Assembly (NCBI RefSeq): GCF_014644295.1 | Contig: NZ_BMKK01000017.1 | Location: 1 to 64,000 of the forward strand | Length of the DNA stretch: 64,000 nt | Direction of reading: 5' to 3' | Source of the DNA: Emticicia aquatilis | GTDB lineage: Bacteria > Bacteroidota > Bacteroidia > Cytophagales > Spirosomataceae | Part shown: positions 1-8,349 of the stretch, one piece after another | Layout of the letters: each line of letters opens with the position of its first letter | Position numbering within the stretch: the first letter of the stretch is position 1 | Notes under the pieces: model-generated | What the model saw: the letters and a program-made list of their open reading frames with translations, nothing else | Databases searched by the model: none | Told to the model about the DNA's origin: nothing | Position numbers and translations under genes: made by a program

Positions 1-219
1 ATTTTAATTAAAAAGGACAACTCCATTTCGCCTTAATAGGGTTCAACCCTACTTCGCTCGGCACATGCCTTGTCTCTATGCGTGACAATATCTGATTTGT
101 TTTTTTAATTATCAGACAATACATTTCCTTTTAAAGTTTATGCAGTACAAATACGTTGAACTAACCCTCAGATTTTTGACAAATCTACTGGCTTCAAATC
201 ATAAAATTGCTAAAAGCCT
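1..219. other. Non-coding left edge with a partial dispersed-palindrome arm
   Basis: No gene is apparent. A short palindrome AGGGTTCAACCCT lies at 38-50. Positions 64-78 (CATGCCTTGTCTCTA) differ by one base from the right arm of the 28-bp palindrome at 27618-27645, so this looks like a degenerate member of the same dispersed repeat. The upstream neighbour lies outside the window. Confidence 0.4.
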
Positions 220-258
220 TGTAAATAGACTGTAAACGACTTGTAAAATGATTGTAAA
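220..258 (+). promoter_or_regulatory. Four 11-bp-spaced TGTAAA direct repeats
   Basis: TGTAAA occurs at 220, 231, 242 and 253, exactly 11 bp apart, so all four lie on one face of the helix. The last copy ends 38 bp before the ATG of the downstream winged-helix regulator. OmpR/PhoB-type winged-helix proteins typically bind direct repeats with 10-11 bp spacing. Inference: this is an autoregulatory operator for the gene at 297. A TATTTTTG (-7-like) element sits at 285-292, very close to the ATG. Confidence 0.5.
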
Positions 259-296
259 AGCAATTATTTGTGACGTAGATTGTTTATTTTTGTTTT

Positions 297-1172
297 ATGA
301 AGTCAAAGATTCTACCCTTTTTCATCGTAAGCTGTTTGCTTTTCACGATAGTTTCGTTTGTGGCAGAGAAATCAGATAAGAGTGATTTTGAAGCGGCAAA
401 GGAGGTAATCATCATGCGTGAAATTTCCAACCGAGTGTTACGTTATACGGGCGATACTACCTCAACGGTGTTGCCAATTAATCGTTTGGCCGATAATGAG
501 TTCGAGATTCCGTTTGAAAGTGGATTTACGTTCAAGCCTGATTCGTTGGTGAGTATCATTGACAGAGTAATTTCGAGCAATGATTTACCACGTAATTATA
601 TTGTAAATGTTATCGAATGTAATACTTCAAAGGTGATTTTTGGTTATGCAATTTTGGGTGTAAATCAGAAAAATATTGTGCCTTGTTTAGGGCGTCAGCA
701 ACCCAGCAAACGTTATTGTATCAATATAAAATTTGAGGAATCAAACTGGTTTAGTAAACATTTATATCTGTTGGGGCTTGGTTTACTTGGTGTTGGACTT
801 ATTGCTTTTGTTGCTCAAAGATTCAGAAAAACAGAATCTTCAAGCAATGAAATCAACGAAGAATTACCAATAAGTAAAGCTGCTATACAAATTGGACGGT
901 TTGAGTTTTTGCCCGAAGAGTTATTGTTGATTTTTGAATCGGAGAAAATCTCGCTTACCATCAAAGAGGCTAAATTATTAAGCATTTTTGCGAGCAATCT
1001 CAACCAAATCGTTGACCGCAACCGCCTACAAAAAGAGGTTTGGGAAGACGAAGGCGTAATTGTAGGCCGAAGTTTGGATATGTTTATCTCGAAACTTCGC
1101 AAAAAACTGGAGCAAGACCCTGCCGTAAAACTCACCAATATTCACGGAAAAGGCTACAAACTGGAGGTCTGA
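297..1172 (+). CDS. Membrane-anchored winged-helix transcriptional regulator
   Basis: A 291-residue one-component regulator. A hydrophobic N-terminus (about residues 6-22) acts as signal or anchor, followed by a predicted periplasmic segment of about 130 residues. A second membrane segment lies near 156-174, then a linker and a C-terminal OmpR/PhoB-type winged helix (about 193-291) ending in the hallmark GKGYKL wing. There is no phospho-acceptor receiver domain. The order (periplasmic sensor first, DNA-binding domain last) is the reverse of ToxR/CadC. The signal it senses is unknown; two cysteines in the periplasmic part could form a disulfide. Its last 19 bp overlap the convergent HxlR gene. 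The ATG at 297 is kept because it begins the hydrophobic segment directly. Confidence 0.75.
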   Translation: MKSKILPFFIVSCLLFTIVSFVAEKSDKSDFEAAKEVIIMREISNRVLRYTGDTTSTVLPINRLADNEFEIPFESGFTFKPDSLVSIIDRVISSNDLPRNYIVNVIECNTSKVIFGYAILGVNQKNIVPCLGRQQPSKRYCINIKFEESNWFSKHLYLLGLGLLGVGLIAFVAQRFRKTESSSNEINEELPISKAAIQIGRFEFLPEELLLIFESEKISLTIKEAKLLSIFASNLNQIVDRNRLQKEVWEDEGVIVGRSLDMFISKLRKKLEQDPAVKLTNIHGKGYKLEV

Positions 1173-1519
1173 CAGCTCGCCACGCTTATATTTTCGTTGG
1201 TTTGTGCGGCTTCTTTTCCCCATTCCGCAATGGCTTTCAGCAGCGGAATGAGGGTTTTCCCGAAGTCGGTTAACTCGTATTCAACTTTCAAAGGAGGTTT
1301 GGATGTATAAACCGTGCGGATAATCAGTCCATCTGCTTCTAACTCCTTGAGTTGCAAACTTAGCGTTCGTTCCGTAACCATCGGTAATTCTTTCCTTAAT
1401 TCATTGTATCGCTTTCTTTGAAGCAAATGAATCAAAATAACCGACTTCCATTTTCCGCCTATATACTTCATCGTTAGGCTTGTACTACACGGATATTCTT
1501 TGTTGTCTATCAAATACAT
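1154..1519 (-). CDS. HxlR-family winged-helix transcriptional regulator
   Basis: 121 residues, the usual HxlR/MarR-like size. The motifs are a conserved cysteine (YPCSTSL) before GGKWKSVIL, the recognition region RYNELRKELP followed by ERTLSLQLKELEADGLI, and the wing YELTDFGKTL. HxlR proteins often sense electrophiles or oxidants through the N-terminal cysteine and repress neighbouring oxidoreductases. It is divergent from the nitroreductase at 1615 with 95 bp between them, which fits that role. The 3' end overlaps the convergent membrane regulator by 19 bp. Confidence 0.85.
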   Translation of the reverse strand: MYLIDNKEYPCSTSLTMKYIGGKWKSVILIHLLQRKRYNELRKELPMVTERTLSLQLKELEADGLIIRTVYTSKPPLKVEYELTDFGKTLIPLLKAIAEWGKEAAQTNENISVASCQTSSL

Positions 1520-1614
1520 TTTATACTATACATTTTGACCGTTCTTGCAAAGTTAAACTACTATACTTAGTTTTGCAACTATAAAAATGATAGTTTAATT
1601 TAAACCAATAGAAA
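1520..1614. promoter_or_regulatory. Divergent hxlR / nitroreductase promoter region
   Basis: Two Bacteroidota -7-like boxes lie back to back: CAAAGTTA at 1548-1555 (TAACTTTG on the minus strand, for hxlR) and TAGTTTTG at 1568-1575 (plus strand, for the nitroreductase). Several ACTATA/TATAGT-type half sites surround them (1523-1530, 1558-1564, 1579-1593) and could be HxlR operators. Binding at the centre would affect both promoters. Confidence 0.5.
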
Positions 1615-2214
1615 ATGGATTTTTTAGCGTTGGCCGAAAGCCGCTACACTACTAAAAAGTATAATCCGAATGAAAAGATTTCGGAAGAGAAAATTAATCA
1701 ACTCAGTGAGGTTTTGCGTTTAAGCCCTTCATCAATCAATAGCCAACCGTGGAAGTTTAGTATCATTTCTGACGAAAAACTCAAAAATGAGTTGGCCAGT
1801 GTTTCGTTTTTCAACGAACCAAAAATCAGAGATGCAAGCCACTTGGTAGTTTTTAGTGCGATTGATGATGTGGAGAAATTTGAGCAGCAAATCAAGCAAA
1901 ATTTGCCTGAAGGAGCAGTCGGTTATTTCAATCAGTTTATAAAACCAAAACCCGAAGCCGAAATCAAGGCTTGGTTTGGGCATCAGGTGTATCTTTCGCT
2001 AGGTTTTTTCCTTTCGGCGTGTGCAGCCTTAGGCATTGATTCGACCCCAATGGAAGGAATCAAAACCGAAGAATATGACAAAATTTTGAATATTGAAGGT
2101 TACACAACGCTTTTTGCAGTAGCCATCGGATACAGAGCCGCCGAAGATGCCAACCAACCATCGGTGAAGCCAAAGACTCGCTTGGCTTTAGAAAATGTGG
2201 TAGAATTGGTGTAG
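1615..2214 (+). CDS. Nitroreductase-family NAD(P)H-dependent FMN oxidoreductase
   Basis: 199 residues, typical of NfsB/YfkO-like nitroreductases. The FMN-binding start ESRYTTKKYNP and the LSPSSINSQPWKF segment are present, with the C-terminal SVKPKTRL region. These homodimeric cytoplasmic flavoproteins reduce nitro compounds or quinones with NAD(P)H. The physiological substrate cannot be read from sequence. The gene is divergent from an HxlR regulator, a common arrangement for electrophile-inducible oxidoreductases. Confidence 0.85.
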   Translation: MDFLALAESRYTTKKYNPNEKISEEKINQLSEVLRLSPSSINSQPWKFSIISDEKLKNELASVSFFNEPKIRDASHLVVFSAIDDVEKFEQQIKQNLPEGAVGYFNQFIKPKPEAEIKAWFGHQVYLSLGFFLSACAALGIDSTPMEGIKTEEYDKILNIEGYTTLFAVAIGYRAAEDANQPSVKPKTRLALENVVELV

Positions 2215-2228
2215 TGAATAGATAAATT

Positions 2229-2299
2229 TAGGTTGTAACCCAATAAGATTTATGAAACAAAGATGGATTCTCTGTTTTAATTTTTTGAGGTTACAACTT
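2229..2299. terminator. Inverted repeat between convergent genes
   Basis: TAGGTTGTAACC (2229-2240) can pair with GGTTACAACTTA (2288-2299) with one G-U pair across a 47-nt loop. It lies between the ends of the nitroreductase and the convergent SRPBCC gene. The long loop makes a terminator role uncertain. Confidence 0.3.
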
Positions 2300-2319
2300 A
2301 TATTTTATAAAGAGTATAG

Positions 2320-2784
2320 TCATGATTCTGTACCCTCAATTACGGCCTTCAATTTAGTCAAATACTTCTGCATATCGGTTTTTGTAACCCAATTAATGAT
2401 GAATGTTGGGAGAGTAAAACCTAAGCCATGTCGAACAATATTTTTATCAAATTCAATGCCGTATATCACCTTTGTTTCATTGAATGAAATAAACTCTACC
2501 CGTCTATCACTTTTCAAAAAGAATGGCGAGTCGGGTAAAGTCTGATAAATAACCTGTTTGTTTTCACTAAACTCTGTGCATTTTAACTGCAAAATATGAT
2601 TGGGCACTCGCTTTGATAAAAAAGAGTTTTCGATTGCAAGAGCGTTGATTTGTGGCTTGCTACTCATTGTAGTGTTATTTATTTCTTTTCTCCAAAGTTT
2701 GTCGTTTTCAAGGTTAGAAATAAACTCAAATACACTTTTAATAGCTTTAGCGATAATTATCGAATTTGTTGCTTTAATAGTCAT
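2320..2784 (-). CDS. SRPBCC-fold (polyketide cyclase/dehydrase-like) protein
   Basis: 154 residues with the helix-grip pattern of the START/SRPBCC superfamily: an N-terminal strand TIKATNSIIIAKAIKSVFEFISNLEN and the typical LWRKEI turn, antiparallel strands, and a long C-terminal helix (TDMQKYLTKLKAVIE). No signal peptide, so probably cytoplasmic. The ligand is unknown. It stands alone between a convergent nitroreductase and the TonB receptor. Confidence 0.65.
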   Translation of the reverse strand: MTIKATNSIIIAKAIKSVFEFISNLENDKLWRKEINNTTMSSKPQINALAIENSFLSKRVPNHILQLKCTEFSENKQVIYQTLPDSPFFLKSDRRVEFISFNETKVIYGIEFDKNIVRHGLGFTLPTFIINWVTKTDMQKYLTKLKAVIEGTES

Positions 2785-2840
2785 GTTATAGGCTTTTTGC
2801 CAAATAACGATGTTTAATAGTTGCTTAGTTTCAGTTTTAT

Positions 2841-5177
2841 CTAAAACTCTATTTTGTAACTTAAATTCGGAATGGCTACTGATGTTAAGTCTTTATCGAC
2901 CCTGCGTTGGATAAGGTTATAATGAAACCCATTGAAATCGGGTTGGTTTGTCATATTCAATACTTTTAGGGCTATTTCACGAGAACTTTTGTTTTTGTTG
3001 ATTTTATAACTTGCCGTAAAATGCACATTTAATGATGGCTCTGATTGCATCTTGAAAGCATTGGTTTCATCAAAAATAACTTCTTGTGATGTGGTTGAGG
3101 CGGCAATATTGATTGGCGAGTAATGATTACCACCTTGATAAGTTATTCGAGTATTTAAACTCAAGGTGTTTTGTTTGCTTTGTCCGATTTGCCACTCTTT
3201 TCCAATTAAAAAATTGAATACGTAATTGCGGTTGAACCTCGTGTCACGCCATACATTATCGCCGCCTTTGTAAGTTGAGCTAAACAACGAGCCTGTTAGT
3301 AAATAATAATAACCTTTCGAGATATATTTTTCAACCGTAATGTCAATGCCGTAATTTTTACCTTTACCAGTATTTTCTAATTTATCGGCAAAAAACCAAT
3401 CGTTTTGGAGATTAATGAACGAAAATGAACTATTGGCCACGACTGGAACAGAAAATAATTGTTGATAGTAAGGCTCGATTCTGAAATGGACTAAATCTGA
3501 AATGTTCCAGTCATAACTTAGTATGAAGTGATGTGCTTTCGTGAAGTCGAGGTTTTTGTTTACGGCGGTTTGCCCCGTTGCCAATGAATTATTGAAATAA
3601 TAGTTTAGTCTTTCTAAGCGACTGTGTAGCCCATAGGCAAGTCCAATCGAATGATTTTGTTTTACTTGATAACGTAGCCCGAACCTCGGCTCAATGGTGT
3701 AATGCTTATTCAAAGTAAAAAACTGACCATTAATGCCGATATTCACCAATAATTTATCTGATAAACTAACCGATGAGTTGCTATAAGCTGATAGCAAAGA
3801 ACTGAAACCACTTGAATTGATGATTTCTTTCTGAGGTAAATCGGCCGAAAATGATTTACTTAATAGCAAATCGTACATCATTCCTGTTAGCAGTATTCCA
3901 GTTTTATTGGTGTGTTTAGTACCGAAAGTCTTATTAATAAATGATGATACTACAAAGTTTGAATTTGCTACCGAAATCTTACTTTTTGGCAGTAGATTTA
4001 GTTGAGTATTAAGTTTTTCGGTAGTCCAATCTGTTCCGTTGGTGGTGGTGGCTAAGGTTGTTTTGATATACGCATTATTTCTCAAAAATAGTTTGTGGCT
4101 TACTCCTAAGGCACCCATATATTGCTGAATGTTGTCTTGCTCTCTATCGTTATAGTATTTCCATTGGGTGCTATCAGTTTTTGCTTTTGCCCCTGTTTTA
4201 TCTGCCAGTCCGATTCCCCATATCGAAAATACACCCATTTTCGTGGTAGGAAAATTTAGTTTGAACGAAAGGTCTTGAAACTTTAAACCACCGACATTTT
4301 CGGGAAGTATTGGGCCTAACAAAGCCAAAGTTGAGTACCGATAATTGAATAGATAAGAAGCCTGAGAACCTTTTTTGAAAGGTCCTTCCGACGATGCGTC
4401 GATACCAATAAGCCCAGCTTGGAAAGTGTGTTCGCTTTTTTGATTATTGCCTTTTCTCATGGCAATATCAAATACACCCGATAGTGCATTGCTATATTCT
4501 GCGGGAAATGCTCCCGTAAAAAAATCGGAGTTGGCCAACATCTGGCTGCTGAGTGCCGTAAACGAGCCTCCGCCAAAACTCTTCAAATCGCCATAATGGT
4601 TAGGGTTTGGTATTTCTATACCCTCCATTTTCCATTGTAAAAATTTGGGAGCATTGCCTCTTACAATAATTCCATTGACGTCGGTATTGCCCGCAACGCC
4701 AGCAAATGAAGATGCTAAACGAGCGGGGTCGTCGAATCCTCCTGCATAGCGTTTGGCTTCTTCAACGCTCAACATTCTGGCACTGACGGTTGCCATTGTA
4801 TTGAGCGGCTGCTCTTTGCTTACTCGTGGTCTGATTGTTACTTCATTGAGTGATGAGCTTTTTTCGGTTAATTGAATGTTTAAAAAAGTTTGTTTGGCCG
4901 AAATCACGAGTATTTCTCTGATAATCGTTGGCTCGAAGCCTACCGAAGTTACTTTCAGGTCGTATCGTCCGACGGGAACATTGGTGATGGTAAAATTACC
5001 GAGCGAATCGGTTGTAGTACCAAATAGGGGTTTTACCGAGAGATGTACTACTGAAGCAAATGGAACGGGTGCATTCGAGGCACTGTTGATGACCGTGCCG
5101 AAAATCCGTTGAGTAGGTTGTGCGAATAACTGCTTTGTAAATAAAAAGATAAAAATAATAATAGCTTTACGAGTCAT
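2841..5177 (-). CDS. TonB-dependent receptor with CarboxypepD_reg-like domain
   Basis: The start is placed at the ATG at 5177 (778 residues) because the upstream GTG extension (5201) only lengthens the region before the signal peptide, which ends at LFAQ. Residues about 20-105 form a CarboxypepD_reg-like domain (RIFGTVINSASNAPVPFASV; TTDSLGNFTITNVPVGRYDL). A plug (about 115-215) and a 22-strand outer-membrane barrel ending SYKIEF follow. It is smaller than SusC proteins and no SusD partner is present, so a siderophore, metal or small-molecule receptor is more likely than a glycan importer. A PAS-LuxR regulator lies 50-75 bp upstream on the same strand. Confidence 0.85.
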   Translation of the reverse strand: MTRKAIIIFIFLFTKQLFAQPTQRIFGTVINSASNAPVPFASVVHLSVKPLFGTTTDSLGNFTITNVPVGRYDLKVTSVGFEPTIIREILVISAKQTFLNIQLTEKSSSLNEVTIRPRVSKEQPLNTMATVSARMLSVEEAKRYAGGFDDPARLASSFAGVAGNTDVNGIIVRGNAPKFLQWKMEGIEIPNPNHYGDLKSFGGGSFTALSSQMLANSDFFTGAFPAEYSNALSGVFDIAMRKGNNQKSEHTFQAGLIGIDASSEGPFKKGSQASYLFNYRYSTLALLGPILPENVGGLKFQDLSFKLNFPTTKMGVFSIWGIGLADKTGAKAKTDSTQWKYYNDREQDNIQQYMGALGVSHKLFLRNNAYIKTTLATTTNGTDWTTEKLNTQLNLLPKSKISVANSNFVVSSFINKTFGTKHTNKTGILLTGMMYDLLLSKSFSADLPQKEIINSSGFSSLLSAYSNSSVSLSDKLLVNIGINGQFFTLNKHYTIEPRFGLRYQVKQNHSIGLAYGLHSRLERLNYYFNNSLATGQTAVNKNLDFTKAHHFILSYDWNISDLVHFRIEPYYQQLFSVPVVANSSFSFINLQNDWFFADKLENTGKGKNYGIDITVEKYISKGYYYLLTGSLFSSTYKGGDNVWRDTRFNRNYVFNFLIGKEWQIGQSKQNTLSLNTRITYQGGNHYSPINIAASTTSQEVIFDETNAFKMQSEPSLNVHFTASYKINKNKSSREIALKVLNMTNQPDFNGFHYNLIQRRVDKDLTSVAIPNLSYKIEF

Positions 5178-5250
5178 AATTTTGAGTATTTTAGAAAGCA
5201 CAAAAGTCTTTCTAAACCCAATTTTCTACAATACTGATTTATCATTATTT

Positions 5251-6021
5251 TTAATCTAACAATCCAAATTTTGAGGCAAACATAACTGCTTCCATTGAGT
5301 TATTGGCTCCGAGTTTTTCTAAAAACCTTTGACGGTGCGTATTGACGGTATGCACACTTATCGAGAGTTTATCTGAAATTTCTTTGCTCAAAAGGCCTTC
5401 TTTTACCAATTTTAAAATCTCTATTTCTCGTTTTGTAAGTTCCAAATCAGCTTTTTGAGATACTTCGAAAGGAATAAAACTGCCTGTTCGGAAGTTCAAT
5501 AATTGGCTTTTAACGTGGTCGTTTTCTTCTTGATTGGGCGAAATATCAACAATACCCAGCAGTAACCAAACCTGACCTTTTTTATCCAATGCCAGTATTT
5601 GATGTTGCTCAATGAGTCGTATGTATTTCTGTTGAGCATTGAGCATTCGGTATTCGTTAATTAACTTATGATTAAGTTTTTCGTCGCTCGAAAATTGGTT
5701 GAACATTTTTAGAATCGAGATACCATTCAAAACCAACTTTGGTTTATCGTCTGGGTGAATTTTATCATCAAAAAACTGGAAACTTGTCTCAGCATAATCA
5801 GACGGAACATAACCAAGCAGTTTACCGTAGTTTGCCGAATAAAATGCCATTTCTTTTTTGTTGATATCGAAAACGCTGATACCCGAATTACCAATATCAG
5901 ATAAGATTTGAAACGTGCTTATGTATTTGGGTATTGATGAATAATCTAAATCTTTTTCATCGTATTTATACTGCATCAAAAACTTGAAAAAAACTTCTTG
6001 TATGATATTATGCTCTGACAT
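5251..6021 (-). CDS. PAS domain plus LuxR-type HTH transcriptional regulator
   Basis: 256 residues. The N-terminal half carries a PAS fold (about 35-165: NSGISVFDINKKEMAFYSANYGKLLGY, later YRMLNAQQKYIRL and WLLLGIVDIS). The C-terminal LuxR/GerE HTH (about 190-256) shows LTKREIEILKLVKEGLLSKEI and SVHTVNTHRQRFLEKLG. No receiver domain, so it is a one-component sensor whose PAS ligand is unknown. This PAS-LuxR design is common in Bacteroidota. It precedes the TonB receptor on the same strand and may regulate it. Confidence 0.8.
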   Translation of the reverse strand: MSEHNIIQEVFFKFLMQYKYDEKDLDYSSIPKYISTFQILSDIGNSGISVFDINKKEMAFYSANYGKLLGYVPSDYAETSFQFFDDKIHPDDKPKLVLNGISILKMFNQFSSDEKLNHKLINEYRMLNAQQKYIRLIEQHQILALDKKGQVWLLLGIVDISPNQEENDHVKSQLLNFRTGSFIPFEVSQKADLELTKREIEILKLVKEGLLSKEISDKLSISVHTVNTHRQRFLEKLGANNSMEAVMFASKFGLLD

Positions 6022-6098
6022 TTTAATTTAAAAATTGGCCTTTTATAATAACGTTTTTACAGCTTATAGTAATTGCATATTAGCAACAAAGATTCTGA

Positions 6099-6737
6099 TT
6101 AATTAGCTACGTTTTTATGCGAATTGCTAATTTTGATATGCTCAAAATCTTCTTTCGTAGTAAAATAATCAAGCAATAAAATCAAGATTATCATGCTAAA
6201 ATAGGTGATTTTCTGCATGATTGGCAAATAAACTAAGTTGCCAAAACCATAAAGGTATAAAGTAAAATAAAAATTCAGCATACTGATAACGCACAAGACT
6301 TTGAGGAAATAGAGTTTTGATTTTAGAACAAAAACTGTGATATAAAAAATACTTAGCAGAAACATTGTACTGGCTATCGTAATCATTATATCATGCAATG
6401 GTGTAACGACTAAAAACGTAAAAATCATTCCGCCCGCCCCTGCGTATTTTATAACATTGGCAGCACTTTTTTGCGGAATTTTCTCCGAAAATCTCATAAA
6501 AAACATCGCAAAACTCACCGCAAAAAAAATCATTCCTGCATCTGCCCAATATCTTGCTGGGTTGTCTGAGCCATTCAAGGCTTTTGCTCCGAAAAGATTA
6601 CTGATAAAGTTTTTTGTTAGGTCGAAGCCAACAGCGTTGTTATCGAAGACCGAGCCTCCTGGGTAAACCATCATGGCGATAGATAGCAACAACAACGAAG
6701 CTGTTGTTCCAATCAGAACCGAGTGTTTTTTTAGCAT
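6099..6737 (-). CDS. Multi-pass membrane protein of unknown function
   Basis: 212 residues with about six hydrophobic segments (near 8-24, 63-82, 97-113, 115-137, 143-165, 172-190). An extracytoplasmic loop after the first segment contains NNAVGFDLTKNFISNLFG and WADAG. The architecture recalls DUF998/frizzled-like small membrane proteins, but no diagnostic motif was recognised. It lies upstream of the PAS-LuxR gene on the same strand with a gap of about 77 bp, and an operon is possible. Confidence 0.6.
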   Translation of the reverse strand: MLKKHSVLIGTTASLLLLSIAMMVYPGGSVFDNNAVGFDLTKNFISNLFGAKALNGSDNPARYWADAGMIFFAVSFAMFFMRFSEKIPQKSAANVIKYAGAGGMIFTFLVVTPLHDIMITIASTMFLLSIFYITVFVLKSKLYFLKVLCVISMLNFYFTLYLYGFGNLVYLPIMQKITYFSMIILILLLDYFTTKEDFEHIKISNSHKNVAN

Positions 6738-6859
6738 TTACGTTTTATTTGGTGGTTTTATCGCTCACCGAATGGCATAAATGTATGGTTTTGAGGAATT
6801 TACGGCAAGAGCAGATACATAGACGGAATAAACATTTAGCCTAACGGATACAAAGTTGT

Positions 6860-6905
6860 AAATATGGTACACCTACAATTCTGAGAAAAATAGTGTACCA
6901 TATTT
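6860..6905. terminator. 13-bp perfect inverted repeat downstream of the M20 peptidase
   Basis: AAATATGGTACAC (6860-6872) and its exact reverse complement (6893-6905) enclose a 20-nt loop and end 9 bp past the stop of the M20 peptidase. It is either a terminator or a dispersed intergenic palindrome; the stem lacks a clear U tract. Confidence 0.45.
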
Positions 6906-6913
6906 GCTTAATA

Positions 6914-8227
6914 TTATTTCGCCAAACCAGCTTCAGCAACCAACGTAAGCAAAGCCGCTTGAATGGCTTTATGACCTTCAAAGTCGTACCACCATTCGTT
7001 GAGCGAGTGAGCGTTGCCGCTTTTGCCACCTCGGCCAATCGTAACGGCTGGAATTCCTTTTGAAATCGGAATATTTGAATTGGTCGAACCACGAGTGATT
7101 TGTGGAGTTTCGCCAAAAAATGTTGAAACCGCCATTGTTTTTTGAATCAATGGAAGGGTTTCTGGTAATTCACCCGATGGACGGTCGCCAATTTTTACAA
7201 TATCTACCGTTAGGGCTGGCCCCATACGTTTCATGGCGTTGTGTTCGTCGAGAGCTTTTTTTACCGAAGCCTTCAAAATAGCATCGACTTGATTGAGATT
7301 ATCGGGAAACTCCGAACGCATATCAATTTCCATCCAAGATTCAAACGCAATCGAATTGACCGAAGTACCACCACCGATTCTGCCCACATTATAGCTGGTT
7401 CTGGCACCTGATTTGGTGTATTTATCGGCCGAAGTAGAAAAATAATGAATAGCCGAACCCAAAGCGTGCTGCGGATTAGCCAAACCAAACGCTCCCCACG
7501 AGTGTCCACCCGGCCCACGGAAAGTGATTCGGTAGCGATACGAACCAAGTCCCATTGTGTTTACTCGGCTAATTTCTCCGCCATCAACTGCAATCCAAGA
7601 ATCTATTTTTCGGCCTTCGCCATTGAACAAATATTTTATACCACGTAAATCGCCCAGCCCTTCTTCACCGACAGTTCCGATAAACAAAACATCAGCTTGA
7701 GTTTCGATTTTTGCGGCCTCCATTGCTCGTAAAATAGAAGGAAGTAAAATCAAACCACGAGTATTATCGCCAATACCAGGAGCGTAGAGCGTATCGCCTT
7801 TGAATTTTACTTTTACATCAGTTTCGATGGGAAAAACGGTGTCGAGGTGAGCATCAAAACCCACGCAACGGTTGGAGTTTTTGCCTTTGCGTAGGGCTAT
7901 TACATTGCCAACTTTATCAATCCAGACCGAATCGGCACCTGCTTCTTTGAGCATGGCCGCAAAACGAGCCGCTCTTTTTTCTTCCTTATATGGCGGAGCA
8001 GGAATTTCGTTGAGCATAATTAGGTCTTCTCGGTTTCGCTTATTTTCTGATAAAATGACTTGAAAAGCTGCTTGAATTTGCTTGTTTTGAGCCAATTGGG
8101 CAATTTCTTTCTGATACTCAGGAGCGATTTTGCCCGTTTTGCCCGCCTCATCTTCTTGCGAAAAGGCGTTCTCGAACGAGGCAAAGAATACACACAAAAC
8201 AAGGCTTATACTTAAAGATATTCTCAT
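6914..8227 (-). CDS. M20-family metallopeptidase (PepT/DapE-like), secreted
   Basis: 437 residues with a signal peptide (cleavage near ENAFSQ, residue 24). Two-zinc M20 motifs are seen in order: VGFDAHLDTVFP (His and first Asp), APGIGDNTRG (bridging Asp), GTVGEEGLGDLRG (catalytic Glu pair) and GNAHSLNEWW (C-terminal His). The GGHSWGAFG region marks the dimerisation/lid insert. The family hydrolyses peptides or N-acyl amino acids; the signal peptide suggests periplasmic peptide scavenging. Monocistronic. Confidence 0.85.
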   Translation of the reverse strand: MRISLSISLVLCVFFASFENAFSQEDEAGKTGKIAPEYQKEIAQLAQNKQIQAAFQVILSENKRNREDLIMLNEIPAPPYKEEKRAARFAAMLKEAGADSVWIDKVGNVIALRKGKNSNRCVGFDAHLDTVFPIETDVKVKFKGDTLYAPGIGDNTRGLILLPSILRAMEAAKIETQADVLFIGTVGEEGLGDLRGIKYLFNGEGRKIDSWIAVDGGEISRVNTMGLGSYRYRITFRGPGGHSWGAFGLANPQHALGSAIHYFSTSADKYTKSGARTSYNVGRIGGGTSVNSIAFESWMEIDMRSEFPDNLNQVDAILKASVKKALDEHNAMKRMGPALTVDIVKIGDRPSGELPETLPLIQKTMAVSTFFGETPQITRGSTNSNIPISKGIPAVTIGRGGKSGNAHSLNEWWYDFEGHKAIQAALLTLVAEAGLAK

Positions 8228-8349
8228 AGATGTTTAGTTTATTGAAAGTGAACGCCAATTTAGTGATTTTTCAGCAAGTAGTTGTTAGGATTTTTAGTTT
8301 TTGGTGATGGGGTAAGAATAGGTGGATTCATAATGTTTATAAATTCCGT

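Noticed and set aside
2841-6021. SusC/SusD polysaccharide utilisation locus or anti-sigma system
   Set aside because: The receptor is short, no SusD, ECF sigma or FecR-like gene is adjacent, and the regulator is PAS-LuxR.
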